Of a stretch of DNA of 64,000 bases, positions 24,149-36,010 are shown one piece after another; positions within the stretch are counted from its first letter, which is position 1, and every line of letters starts with the position of its first letter. The notes under the pieces were generated by a model. That model had not been told where the DNA came from. It saw only the letters and a list, made by a program, of their open reading frames with translations, and did not search any database. Made by a program: the position numbers and the translations under genes. Source of the DNA: Dastarcus helophoroides. Taxonomy: Eukaryota > Arthropoda > Insecta > Coleoptera > Bothrideridae. Location: contig CM053328.1 of the NCBI GenBank assembly GCA_028583605.1, forward strand, positions 3,702,941 to 3,766,940, given 5' to 3'.

Positions 24149-26371
24149 CAGGGTGTTACAAAAGTCCGGGCCGCTACTTCAGGAGCATATTCTACACATT
24201 AAAATATGAAAAATGTTGAAATACATTTTTTTCTTTAAATTGCCTCCTAACGGAGATATGACCATTTAAAGATGGCGCCCCTAAAGTGGTTTTTTTACTA
24301 CAAAAAATTAACGGTTAGTAGCAAAGTCATGAAATTGGGCAAGCAGTTAAAGAATTGGATTAGGCATATTCTCATGTAACATATTTTTTAAATAAGCAGT
24401 AGCGTGGTGTGTAGGGGGTTGCCCGCGATTATTTTTTGCCGTAACTTTTTTGTGTTGCAATATTTCGACCCAAAAGTGCCATAATCGTAAAAAGCAACAT
24501 TTTTTATACAAAAAAGGTACTTCTTCTCAAAGTCGCTAAAAGTAACCGTTTCCGAGAAAAAAGCGTTTAAACAAAATTGTTGCATTTATTAGAATTCGTT
24601 TTGCAAATTTCTAATTTATCCACTACTAACTGCATTGATATAAAAATAGTACCAAATTAAGAAAAAAAAAATCAAAGCAAGTGTTCGAAATTACTGCCCC
24701 CTGCAGCAATACATTGCTCGGCTCGTCTTCTAAGGGAACTCCTTACTCTTTCGCAAATGCCTGGTGTATTGTGAATCTGGTTGAACCCATTTTCAATTCG
24801 TTCACGAAGATCATTGATATTGTCAACTGGTGTGGAGTAGACGATCTGCTTTAGATGTCCCCATAAGTAGAAATCGAGTGGGTTGAGGTCAGGAGACCTA
24901 GCTGGCCATGGTATCGGACCTCCTCGACCTATCCATCGTTGATGATAGTTGTTATTCAAAAATTCCCTAGCAACTGCACTAAAATGGGCAGGTGCCCCAT
25001 CGTGCATTATCCACATTCGCTGTCTTGTTATGAGTGGAACATTTTCAAGTAACACGGGTAACTCTGTTTGCAAAAAATGTCTATATGATGCTCCTGTTAA
25101 CCTATGAGATAAAAAAAAACGGTCCAATTATAGAGTCCCCTATTATTCCTCCCCAAATGTTAAGTGAAAAATGTTGCTGATGTCTCGACTGAATAACTGC
25201 ATTGGGATTTTCAACTTGCCACTGATGCATGTTGTGAAAGTTAAGTATCCCGTTTCTGGTAAAACCCGCTTCGTCCGTAAATAATATGAGCGATGGAAAG
25301 TTCTCATTTTCAACGATCTTATGCAATAGCCAGTTGCAAAATTCTATTCTTGGGGGATAATCAGCAGCAAGTAACCCTTGCACTCTTTGAAAATGATAGG
25401 GGTAAAATTGGTAATTACGATAGTTACGTGATTTACTCCTTCGGCTAAAGCAAGTTGTCTAGTGCTGACACATGGATCTTCTTCAACTCGCTGAAGCACA
25501 CGCTCCTCTAAATTAGCAACTTCTGCGTTTGGCCTTCCAACACGTTCGCCTTTGAAAACAAAATTTCCTGTTTCACATAAACGAGCATCAATTTTCTGGA
25601 ACAATTTTTCTCCTGGTAGGTGTCTATTAGGAAAACGTTCAGCATAAAGCCGTCTTGCTTCAGCACAATTACAATTTGCAAGCCCGTACATTAAATGCAT
25701 ATCGGCCATTTCTTGATTTGAATAGTCCATTTTATCAAAATAGTGAAAAGTTAAAAAACTACTACACTTACTATTGACAACAAAAACTGCTAAAGTTTAC
25801 AGCTTACGACCAAATTTTATCAGTGACACAACGTCAATCTCTGGCAGATATTGTCAAGTACAATTGTTTTTTTTACGATCAGTTTGCATGACCAACTTAT
25901 TTTTTCTTATACAAATTAGTTTCGAATTTCGAAGACGGGATAGGATTATTTAAACGTCTTTTTCTCGGAAACGGTTACTTTTAGCGACTTTGAAAAAGAG
26001 TACCTTTTTTGTATAAAAAATGTTGCTTTTTACGATTATGGCACTTTTGTGTCGAAATATTGCAATACAAAAAAGTTACGGCAAAAAATAATCGCGGGCA
26101 ACCCCCTACACACCACGCTACTGCTTATTTAAAAAATATGTTACATGAGAATATGCCTAATCCAATTCTTTAACTGCTTGCCCAATTTCATGACTTTGCT
26201 ACTAACCGTTAATTTTTTGTAGTAAAAAAACCACTTTAGGGGCGCCATCTTTAAATGGTCATATCTCCGTTAGGAGGCAATTTAAAGAAAAAAATGTATT
26301 TCAACATTTTTCATATTTTAATGTGTAGAATATGCTCCTGAAGTAGCGGCCCGGACTTTTGTAACACCCTG
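24149..26371 (-). mobile_element. 2.2-kb DD41D Tc1/mariner-type transposon with ~420-bp inverted repeats
   Basis: Terminal inverted repeats start cagggtgttacaaaagtcc and extend inward to about 24571 on the left and 25950 on the right with only a few differences. The element sits between TA dinucleotides (24147-24148 and 26372-26373), the target duplication of this superfamily. The interior carries one transposase in minus orientation. Close agreement of such long arms suggests a young insertion. Satellite on the left is minus-polar and on the right plus-polar, so the element sits close to a polarity switch. Confidence 0.93.
24672..25730 (-). pseudogene. DD41D mariner-type transposase with two frameshifts
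   Basis: The N-terminal part (from 25730) is a helix-turn-helix region (NQEMADMHLMYGLANCNCAEA) like the DUF4817 domain of insect transposases. A second DNA-binding region follows (STRQLALAEGVNHVTIV). The catalytic acids appear in FTDEAGF, MHDGAPAHFS and SPDLNPLDFYLWG. By count 41 residues separate the second D from the D of NPLD, giving DD41D. The frame breaks twice. One break, near 25425, behaves as one missing base. The other, near 25115-25125, is one surplus base in a run of nine A (plus strand). Apart from these the protein is complete to its stop at 24672, about 350 residues. Since the arms are so well preserved, the shifts may be sequencing errors. Confidence 0.85.
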
Positions 26372-26373
26372 TA

Positions 26374-28017
26374 CATTTTAAAAATCTTAAATGTAACTTT
26401 AAAATGCTGAAATTCTTCTCGAATTTTTTTGAAAATGTTAAGCCTCAAGAGAAATATTTGGTTTAAAAACTAAATTCCAAGTTTTATGAAAAAATGTTTG
26501 AAAAAATGTGGAAATTTTTACAAAAAATTGAAATTTTGAAAAAGTTTAAATTCTGAAAAGTCCAAATGTCTTAAAAAAAACTCCGAAATTTTATGACAAA
26601 CGATTAGGATTTCCAGAAAAGTGAAAATTCCGAAAAAAGTTCCAAAAAATCGAAATTTTGAAAAAACCCTGTTTTTGAAAAAAGTGGAATTTTCAAATAA
26701 TCGAATTTTTTAATTTTTCAAATGAAAATACTAAAATACCAGGTCAACATTTTCAGAAAAGTATAAATTCTGAAAAAAATTCGAAAAAATCGAAATTTTC
26801 AGGAAAACCCTGTTTTTGAAAAAAGTGGAATTTTCAAATGGTCGAATTTTTCAAATAGAAATACTAAAATACCAGGTTAATTTTCAAAAAAGTAAAAATT
26901 CTGAAAAAAGTTCGAAAAAAATCGAAATTTTGAGAAAAACCCTATTTTTGAAAAAAGTGGAATTTTTAAAGTCAATTTTTTTAATAAAAATACTTAATTA
27001 CCAGATTAACATTTTCAGAAAAGTAAAAATTCTGAAAAAAGTTCGAAAAAAATCGAAATTTTGAGAAAAATCCAAATTCCGGAAAAAGTGAAAATTTTCA
27101 AAAAAAGTCGAATATTTAAATTTTTCAAATAAAAATACCATTTACTACATAAAAGTCAAAATTTCGAAAAACAATTTTTTTGAAAAATAGTTACATTTTC
27201 AGAAAAAAATCAAATTTTTAAAAAAGTTTAAATTCTGGAAAAAATCATATCTTAAAAAAAAACCGAAATTTGATGACAAAAGGTTACACTTTCTGAAAGA
27301 GTAAACCTTCTAAGCAAAACTTCTAAAATTTTAAAAATCGAAATTGTAAGAAAAATTCAATTTTTCAAAAAAAGTCGAGTTTTTTAATTTTTAAACAAAA
27401 AACTCATTTCCTACAAAAAAGTCGAAACTTTTGAGAAAAGTCGAAATATTTAGAAAATATCAAAACTTCGAGAAATAATTAAAAATTTGAACAAAAGGGA
27501 AAATTAAAAAAAGCGGCTTTCAATAAAGCAACATTTCAACAGAATCAGGCAAAAAAATAAAAAAAAGTCAAAATTTTGTATCAAAATTTTCAAAAAATTG
27601 GAAAATAAATCAAAATCTTAGAGCCAAAATTGTGAAATAGTTGACATTTACTAATTAAGTTAAAATTTGGAGAAAGTGGAAATTAAAAAAAAATGGAAAT
27701 TCGAAATTTTCAAAATATGAAGTCGAAATGTTTAAAGTTGCGATTTTCAATAAAAATTGAAGTCAAAATTAAAAAAAATCGTTACTTTCACAAAGGCGAA
27801 TCGAGGAAAAGCTGAAACTTTGAAAAAAAAGTCGAATTTAGAACGGAAATGTTTTATAAACATCAAATTTAAAAACAGTTTACAAAAAAGTTGAAATTTC
27901 GAGTTAAAATTTTAAAAAACGTGAACATTTTCAATATTAAGGTAGGAATTTTGAGAAAATATGGGCAAAAATGTGATAAAAAGTCAAAATTCTCAAAAAA
28001 AAATGTAGAAATAATAA
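26374..28017. repeat. Purine-rich repeat block with ~135-bp tandem section
   Basis: Between 26600 and 27150 a unit with ccctgtttttgaaaaaagtgg recurs near 26668, 26808 and 26940. Each is followed by aatactaaaataccagg or a variant. The rest (27150-28017) has the same words without clear period. No gene is seen. Confidence 0.75.
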
Positions 28018-28735
28018 TTTTTTGATCTTTGTTAAGAGTTCGTTGTTATGATATTACCGTTTCCCAAACTTTTTTTGTCATGACCTGGTTATCTTTAATA
28101 CTTCCTCTTTGTGAAACACTAAACGATTTTTTTAAACTATTTAAGTGTATTAACATTGACCATTTGCGAGTATGAAAACAATTCTGCGACCAAATATTTT
28201 ATTTTAAAAAATGTCGGAAAAATTTCCAATAACAAAATGAGGATTTTGAAAAACGGTTAAAACTTTTAAAAATAAAGGCAAACATGTAATAAGAAGCCAG
28301 AATACTCCAAAAAAACTTAAAAATAAAGTCAAAATATTAAAAATTTAAACTATTGAAAAGCAAATTTTCAAAAAAGAAATGTTTCAACAAAAACAGATAT
28401 TAACGTTTCCAAGAAAAAAAGAAAATCAAAATATACCCAAAAATCTTTATTTGAAAGCTGGAATTTTCAAAAAGCAAAAACTTCGAAAAAGTCGAATTTT
28501 TCCAAATTGAGTTAAAATTTCGAAGAAACTTGAAATTTTAAAAGTCAAATGAGAAAATGTCGACATTCTGAAAAAAGTAGGTATTTTAAAATGTCGAAAT
28601 TTTCAAAATATATAATTCTACACTCCTGGTAAAAGTCGAATTCTTCAAAAAAAGTCGGAATTTCCAAATAGATGACCCAAGAATTCTTGCTTTTGTTTCA
28701 TGTGGATGAAGGCACAGGTATCAGCTAGCGATCTA
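28018..28735 (+). repeat. ~700-bp dispersed repeat, copy 1
   Basis: This segment matches 37605-38315 in the same orientation: gagttcgttgttatgatatta near the start, accatttgcgagtatga, attctgcgacca, and gacccaagaattct near the end. The opening cgtttcccaaacttttttt resembles the ends of many hAT transposons (ttcccaaactttt). It could be a non-autonomous hAT remnant; no target duplication was found. Confidence 0.7.
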
Positions 28736-29252
28736 TGAAATGAAAAATACAACAGGAAGGTAATGAAACTCTCCATGGTGAAGGTAGTACATTTATTGTT
28801 CACAAAAAATGCTGCAAGTGAAGCACCTTTAGAAACAATGAAGAATAATATGACTAAAATATGGGAAATTCTAAATATAATAATATATATATACGAAAAC
28901 TTAAAAAGAAAATTAGCGCGACTGCTTGATAGGAAGAGCAAATATAATACACAAAATTCTGACATTAAATACTTTAAAGCCTCCGTAGTACAAACACTAT
29001 TAGGTTATTAAAATATATATATTCACACAATTAAAAGGCAATATGTAATACACGATTCGGCGCGTTCTTTCGGGATAAGTCATTTGGTTGTAAGGCATTT
29101 ACGTTTTCATTAAATGTGTTCAAAAAGGATTGTAAATGGTTAAAAATGTCTATCTACCGATAAAATATAGGAAACATTTGGCATACAAATTGCTTTGTTT
29201 GGAGGAGTAATACTACATTTGCAAGTCTTGTTCGATTTCATTAATAACGCGC
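28736..29252. other. AT-rich 3' flank of RhoGDI
   Basis: Overlapping frames on both strands (82 codons on + from 28763, 106 on - from 28965) show no recognisable domain and have low-complexity composition. I treat them as chance. The right end includes the RhoGDI 3' untranslated region. Confidence 0.4.
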
Positions 29253-32213
29253 TTAATCCTTCCAATCTTTTTTGATCTCAAAGGTCCACTCCCACTTGAG
29301 ATGTTCGTTTTTGTCGTCGTCCGTAAAATGCGAATGAACTGTGTAACCTCCGCGGGCCACCAAACCAGAAGGCGCTTCTTCGGGGGGCGTGGTGTACGAC
29401 TGGATTTCGGTTTTAGGGGCGTAAGAACCAACCATGTGAGTCATCTTGTCAACTGCAACAGATTTTGACATTAATAAATCAATCGGAAATTCTCAAGAGA
29501 GCAACTTAATATTTATTGAATTATTACGTTGTATTTACAAAGTAAATAATTCCTAATGAATACAGTTAATTAAGAAACTGCTCTTCGTGTGGAAGCACTA
29601 CGTTGGCGCCTCCAACTGGTGTTCAAAGGCAATCCTGCTGTAGCAGGAGGATTTTGTGTAGACGCAATTTAGTTAATATTTCACTAAAATATCATTTATT
29701 AGAGGCATAGACATACAAAACTCCAAATTATAAGAACAAAAGATACTAAAATATCTACTTTTGCATTGGCGAAATCTCCAAATTCCCTGACTTCCGAAAA
29801 AATCAAAGTTAAATTTGATATTTCAATTTTTTTTTCAAGAACATTCAATTTTAAATTTGATACTGTTGAATTTCGTAAACTGATTACTTTTATTGTTCTT
29901 TAAAATGTTGGGCTTTTTTCTTAAAATTAATACTGGCCACAGTGCCTCCTTTTTGAGAAGTTTCTATTATGCTTACTGTTGTGATTGGAAAAGGAGGAAC
30001 TAATTTTAATATTGTGTCTGAAGCCAGCTAATACATTACAACAATCAAAATATTTGCTAATGTGACGTGTTTAAAATGAAAAGTCTCCAATGCAGCATAA
30101 AAGACTGTAAAACCCATTTCCTCTGATTTTAGTTACATTTAAATGTGTGTTTGGGAGTTATTTAATTTCGTTTTGGCCTTTCTCCAAAATCAGAAGCTCT
30201 GTAAATCAAAATATTTTCATATTAGCTTAATTTACTGCAAAATAATTCTACCAGCTGTTTTTGACCCAAGTATTAATTATCTTTCAAAAGATTAGGTACG
30301 TTTGGGTAAACACACAATACAGGGCGATATCCAATCAATAAAATATTGTTTATGTTATCAAATTTCACTATTGTTAATTGCAACAGACTAACAAAGGTGA
30401 AGATATAAAGAAATAATGTTGATATACAATAATACATAATGGACAAGTCATGTGGATATGTAATAAATTAGCGACATATGCTGAGAACAAAATAATAATA
30501 AGTAAATGCAACATACAAAGTAATTCAGGTAATTTGAACGTAATTTGAGAAACTTAAGAAATTATTTTGAAACAAAAAGTTTTTTCCTGTCAAAATTTCG
30601 ACTTTTTTTTATAAAAAAAAGGCTTTTCATTTTAGATCTTATTTGAAATTTTCCACTGATTTCGACCTTTTTTTTTTGAATATTTTGATTTTGTCAATTC
30701 AAAGTTTAACTTTTGTTTGATGAATGCAAAATCCTTTAAAATGTCCATTGTTATTAAATTTCAAATTTTTAATATTTCGACTTTTTTGAAGGTTTTCACC
30801 TTTTTTGAACATCTACTTGAAATTTTCGATTTTTTTCAAAATGTCGACCTTTTTACAAGAATACAAAATCCTTCAAAATGTCCGTCGTTTTTAAATTTGG
30901 AATTTTTTAATTTTCATTTTTTTGAAACTGGATTTTATTTTGAAAATCTATTTGAACTGTTCGATTTTTTAAAATTTCGGTTTTTTTGAAAATATTCCTC
31001 TCTTTCCCGAAAATAGGACTGAAAATTTCGAATTTCTTCAAAAGATTTGACTCAAAAATTCCCTTTTCTTTTTAAACTTTCATTTATTTGAAAATTTCGA
31101 TTTCTTAACAATTTCGAATTTTTTGAAAATTTCACATCTTTTGAAAATTTCGAATTTTAAATTGAAAAACTATATTTTGAAAAAAGTCAAAAGACGTAGG
31201 TATTTCTGGAAGAAGTGGAAATTTCGACTATGAAGTCGAAATTTCTAATTTAAAGTCGAACTTTGATGAAACGAAAACAAGAAAAAAATAGAGTGAACCC
31301 AGAAATTAAATTAATTTGAATGACTTTTGTAATTTCGAAAAAAATCCATATACATATTGCAAATAATACTGTGATTTGGAAATAAAACAATCATGTTTTA
31401 ACACTCATCAATTTTGAGGATGTTTCACAACCAAAATGTATATACAGTGGTGGCTGCATATAATGATCCAATCTGTAAGGTACCAACGGTTGAAGTATCA
31501 TTATTTAATGTTTAATACGAACTATGCTTATTCTTTAGTCCCCAGAGATAGTTAAAAGTCAACACCACTAAAAGAACTCTTATCATTAATTTTTCCTTAC
31601 CACAGTTACTGACATTGCTAACATTTTGGGAACTTTTAAATTAAGCTTTGAGGTAAATACAGTTAAAAATTGACTTTACATAAACATGCATTTAATTAAA
31701 TTACCTGGTTCTGACATTCCATAGGAAAGGGAAGGCATAAGAAGAAAAGAAGATGAGTAAATGAACATAGTAATTCACACCATTCCCAAAATAGTACTTT
31801 TAAGACTTACCAGGAATGCCCATTTTGCTCGTTTTCTGTATATATTTCAAACCATGCACGATCTCCCTTTGCACGATAAATTCAATTCGGATCCTATAAG
31901 AGCAACCCTCCTTAATAATGAAAGTTTCCTTTTTCAACTTCGAAAGATCCCCCGTTAAATCCAAGGAGATTTCGGGGCGGTCCGGAACCACAAGCACCAG
32001 TTTTTTCACAATAACCTTCTTCGGGTTATCCGGCTCCACAATAATAACACCATTCTTGGCCTGTCCCAGCAAAGCTTCTTTGTACTTCTTCAAACTGTCA
32101 TCCTCCTGATCAGCTTGGAGTATCTCCTCAATGGTTTTCTGTGGCGGCGGCTTGTAGTTTGTTTCAGTCTCATTTTCAATATCATCAGGGGTAATAACTT
32201 CCTCCCCAGACAT
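29253..32213 (-). CDS. RhoGDI: Rho GDP-dissociation inhibitor (RhoGDI), two coding exons
   Basis: RhoGDI extracts prenylated Rho, Rac and Cdc42 from membranes and holds them in the cytosol in the GDP form. Exon 1 (31811-32213) starts at ATG 32213 (MSGEEVITPDD). It carries the N-terminal regulatory arm with NYKPPPQKTIEEI and DDSLKKYKEALLG, then the start of the immunoglobulin-like fold (LDLTGDLSKLKK, EFIVQREIVHGLKYIQ). Exon 2 (29253-29452) gives MVGSYAPK, EEAPSGLVARG and the family C-terminus FTDDDKNEHLKWEW...KKDWKD. Donor CTG|GTAAGT and acceptor TTGCAG join in phase 1. The total is 603 bases, 200 residues, close to the usual ~204, with no frameshift. An upstream in-frame ATG at 32291 exists but extends beyond the conserved start. 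A possible six-base microexon lies at 31705-31710 in the intron. Confidence 0.95.
29520..30539. other. Unique intron sequence of RhoGDI, 3' part
   Basis: AT-rich single-copy sequence without an exon-like frame. A GC-richer patch at 29580-29660 (tttggaagcacta-like, with cctgctgtagcaggagg hairpin) has no recognised function. Confidence 0.4.
30540..31310. repeat. Minus-polar satellite block in the RhoGDI intron
   Basis: Words such as atttcgacttttttt and gaaaatttcgattt recur. A local duplication of ~130 bases is seen around 30721-30790 and 30855-30905 (acaaaatccttcaaaatgtcc-like). No gene is seen. Confidence 0.7.
31705..31710 (-). other. Candidate six-base microexon of RhoGDI
   Basis: On the minus strand a pyrimidine-rich tract (gccttccctttcctatgg) leads to cag, six bases (aaccag), then gtaattt. 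Insertion between the two coding exons would keep the frame and add Glu-Pro just before the VDKMTHMVG segment. Only splice-site logic supports it. Confidence 0.2.
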
Positions 32214-33927
32214 TTTTCTGAAAAATATTTCCTTATAAGCCGAGTGACTCACCGACTCGAAAGCCGAACGGGAAAATAAGGTTAGTTGCAATGAAAAAAA
32301 AAATCAATTTCTTCTATCAAGGTTAAAAGGCGAGACAATCGGAATTTAAACGGGCAGGAAGCGGAAATTTTCACACATAATCTCGAACTCAATCCACGTA
32401 CCGACAAATCGGTGTGGGTTAAATTCAATTTGTTTATAAACAATTAATTATGCATTATCTTGACGGCGATCGAACACTTACCTCTTAATAAGCTAAAATT
32501 AAACTAGATACAAAATAAAATAAAACACGCACTTTTTATCTCTTTGGGTGGGTGCTCTTTCCCTGCTTAGAAATTTCACAGATAAATTTTCGACGAGCAA
32601 CGAGAAATGCAGCGCACTAGAAATTTCATTCGATTATCGATGGCGCACGAAGCGACATCTTCGAGATAATAGCTCAAGGACATCATGGTTCTTTGGTAGT
32701 TTAGCGCGGTTTCGAAACTTTCGTTTCTTTGACCGCCGTCTTTTGGTGAACATTAACTGTGGTGATAATTTTGTGAGCTGCGGGCGCCGCCGATCGAAAG
32801 CTACGCCGATATTTATACAATTTTATAACAGAGCACTGTTTATAATGGTATTTGGCGGAGACAATCGATAATACAGATGCTTATTTGGACGGTAATAATT
32901 CTTATACTTATAATGAGAGGCCGCTGTCAAAATTAAAACATAGATACTTCTATTTTTTTCTATGAGCAATAGAGATGCGTGATGAGCGATTCGATTCTTT
33001 TAAATAAATCGATTCATCTAGTTCTTTTATTTAAAAATATTTATTCTTAAAATTTCGCTCGCATTTGATTCACTTACCCAAACACAAAATTAATAATGGA
33101 GGACTTTTTGAGAGCGAGGCTAAAGTTTTAATGTTGGTTTACCTTGTTTATAAATTTATTAGTTTGCAAGCAAATTAATTTCAAAATTACCTAATCAGCG
33201 TTCTTGGTTTTAAGCTATCAACATCAGAGACTAAATAGACTACACCTAACATGGTAAGCAGTGAAGCCAGTTGAAAGCCTGACTAAAGCCTAGGCTCCAT
33301 CTAGCACGCAACGCCCTCTTATTATTTGACAGACCTTTGCGAAGATAACATCGGCTTTTTTTTAAAGAAAATGGGCTGTAAATATGGGGAAGTGTATTGT
33401 GGATTATTGTTGAAACGTCAGTGAACACATTAGTGTTGGGTAGGTAAAAATAAAATATATAAATATTCAATTATCGGCGTGCGCGCGTCAACATTTCACT
33501 GCAATCATGACGTGTTTACAGCACCGGCTTAACAATATTGTACACAGGCAACGCGTATTGAAAGAAAATTATTTTACTATTAAACCAAGATGTCTTTGAA
33601 AATAGTTCTCCTGAACTTTTACCAAAAAGCACATATAAAAATTATCCTATTGGTCCAAAAGCCCCTAATTCTAAAGTTTCATCTAAATCGTTAGAACCGT
33701 TACGCGGCAAGTTTCGTATTTATAAATTTTACTTAATCCGACCATATCAAAGAGTAGTGGGATGCACCTCCCCACTTCGCCGGATTTTAGCTTCAACTGT
33801 GCATAAGACAACATTGAAACGTTCAGTCATAGAGAAGCTAACCTCCTCCTGTATAGTCTCTGCGTTCAGTCTATTTAGTGTCTGATCAACATCAAGTGCT
33901 ATGCCTGTCAGGAGGCTTGATCTGAAT
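32214..33927. promoter_or_regulatory. RhoGDI 5' region and flank
   Basis: The 5' untranslated region begins directly left of the start codon in transcription terms (32214-32290). The next ~600 bases have the highest GC content of this stretch and presumably hold the promoter; no TATA box was fixed. From about 32960 the sequence becomes AT-rich with fragments such as agagatgcgtgatgagcgatt, like degraded hAT-type ends. Open frames at 32548-32871 (+) and 33246-33470 (-) show no domain. Confidence 0.4.
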
Positions 33928-34660
33928 TAGGGATGATCGATATTCATCGATTGTGAATGAACATCGATGTTTGGTGGAAAAAAATCAATGTTAAGTTTTC
34001 GATAATATTGACACATCGATGTTATGAGAATAAAATCGGAACATCGATATCGATACATTCTAAATCTAGGGCTAAGCCATCTAGCGTAACCTAGATGTAA
34101 CAAATGTTGCTGATTAATGTTGTTGTTAGTATTATTTCACCTTCAGCCAATCGTTGATTGGCCAATTTACACTAGTTGTCGCTGATTGATGTAAACAAAT
34201 TAAAACTAACAAAATAAAAAACTGCCAATTTCAAGCCATGGTCAATTTTTTTTCTTATCTAAGAATAAAGTGGGAGCGAGTGTTAGTAGAAGTTAATTTT
34301 TTTATTGTAATGAAACTTCGAAAACGAAATAACAGGTATAGTAAATGTACCCTATATTGTACTCTATGTCTGTCCAGTAAACTCAAACTTTTGCAGGAAT
34401 GTAACCCAACAGTCTACCATGAATTTGCTTACTACATGTATACCTTATAATAAAATGGATTGGTTTTTTTTTTTCCTAAAACACCGATGTTTTCGGACAT
34501 CGATATTTTTCTTTCAATATTCATCGTACATCGATATTTTTCTTTCGATATTCATCGTACATCGATATTTTTCTTTCGATATTCATCGCTCATCGATACT
34601 TTTCCACCGATGTTAATATTGGTGTCAATATCGATGTTTTTCTAATATCGATCATCCCTA
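33928..34660. mobile_element. hAT-type MITE, 733 bp, with 8-bp target duplication
   Basis: Inverted ends tagggatgatcgatat (33928) and atatcgatcatcccta (34660) are flanked by the perfect 8-base duplication atctgaat (33920-33927 and 34661-34668), the hAT hallmark. Near the right end, 34497-34600, a unit atcgatatttttctttcg is repeated about three times at ~31-base spacing. No transposase domain is evident; a 70-codon frame at 34238 has several cysteines but no clear zinc finger. Confidence 0.93.
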
Positions 34661-34668
34661 ATCTGAAT

Positions 34669-36010
34669 GTAGGAACGAAACATCGTTAAAAAAGCATCGA
34701 TTTTTGATTTTTTATGAAACATCGTTATTCGGTAACGACACATCGATACTTTTCCGATGTTTTTTAAATATTTCATTGCGGGTTTTTCAAGTCAAAATTA
34801 TCAAGATGTAGAAAAGGTATCAATTTAAAAAAATATACTTTTTTAAATTTCGCATTCAAACGTTAACCTTTCGACTATTTTCCCGAAATTCCGAGATTAA
34901 AATTTCGACTTTAGTCTCGATACTTCTACTTTTTTCTCGAAATATCGCCATTAAACTCGAAATTTCGCCATTAACCTCGAAATGTTTCCATTAATCTCTC
35001 GAAATTTCGAATTTTTAATAGAAATTCCGAGATTAAAGTCAAATTTTTGGATTTTAATCTCTAAACTTCAAATATTTTTTTTAAATTTCGAGAAAAATTG
35101 GAAATTTCGACGTTAATAGTAGAATTTCGAGAATAAGACGATATTTGGAGATTAAACTCGAAGTTTCTATTACATTTTCTTTTGAAATTGATGACCTTTC
35201 CCTGTCTAATTTCTTTAATTATTTGTTGTAATAAAATGACAATTAATTTCCTTTCGAACTGAAACCTTTTTTTCTCCAAATTCTGATCTAAAACTCAAAA
35301 TCTACGTTGTTTGAAGATTAAAACTTAAAAAAAAAAAATAGATACTCTGAAATTACTGCAACCCAACATTGGAGAAAAATTTTAACATTGAAAAGTTCGC
35401 AGTAAAGATTTATAGAAAGGTCGAAATTTTGAAAAATAGTCAAAACTTCAAAAACGACAAGAAATGTCGAAAATCGAAAAAAATTTCAAAAAAATTGGAG
35501 AATTTCAAAAAAAAATATTTTTTTATTAATAAACGAAATTTTTAAAAACGCCAAAATTTTTGTAAAGTCGTTCTAATGCAATTAAAAAAATGTAATTCTG
35601 AAAAATCAGAATTTTTAACAAAAAAATCAAATCTGAGAAATTGGCCGAAATTTTCATAAATAAATGAAATTTTGTAAGAATTTTATGATCTGAAAAAAAT
35701 CTGAATTTTCAAAAGTTACAATTTGGAAACAAGACATTTTTAAAAAAAATAATCGACAATTTAAAAATAACGCCGAAATTTTCAAAAAAGAAATTGAAAG
35801 TTTCTATAAAAAAGTGAAATGTTCAGAAATATTACAATTTTAGAATTTTGAGAAAAAAGTCGAACTTCTGAGATTAAAATCGAAATTTTTAAAAAAAGTC
35901 GAAATTTCGAGATAAAAGTCCAAATTTCGTGAAAAAGTAGAAATTTCGTTAAAGTCGAAATACGTTGAAGTCGTAGATTCGAAAAAGTCGAAATTTCAAA
36001 AAAAAAAATT
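34669..36010. repeat. Satellite-like block with a polarity change
   Basis: Up to about 35060 cores are minus-polar (cgaaatttcgccattaa). From about 35400 they are plus-polar (gtcgaaattttgaaaaa). Spacing is irregular. A remnant of catcgatacttttcc from the MITE family occurs at 34741. No gene is seen. Confidence 0.7.

Noticed and set aside
24388..24585. 65-codon minus frame as a second transposon gene
   Set aside because: It lies inside the left inverted repeat and has no domain.
28763..29011. 82-codon plus-strand frame next to the dispersed repeat
   Set aside because: Low-complexity, no recognisable domain, and overlapped by an equally long antisense frame.
33240..33900. Possible tRNA or small RNA gene in the GC-richer part left of the MITE
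   Set aside because: No cloverleaf, A box or B box could be fitted.
34238..34450. Cysteine-bearing frame inside the hAT-type MITE as a BED zinc finger
   Set aside because: The cysteine spacing does not give a convincing finger and no transposase follows.
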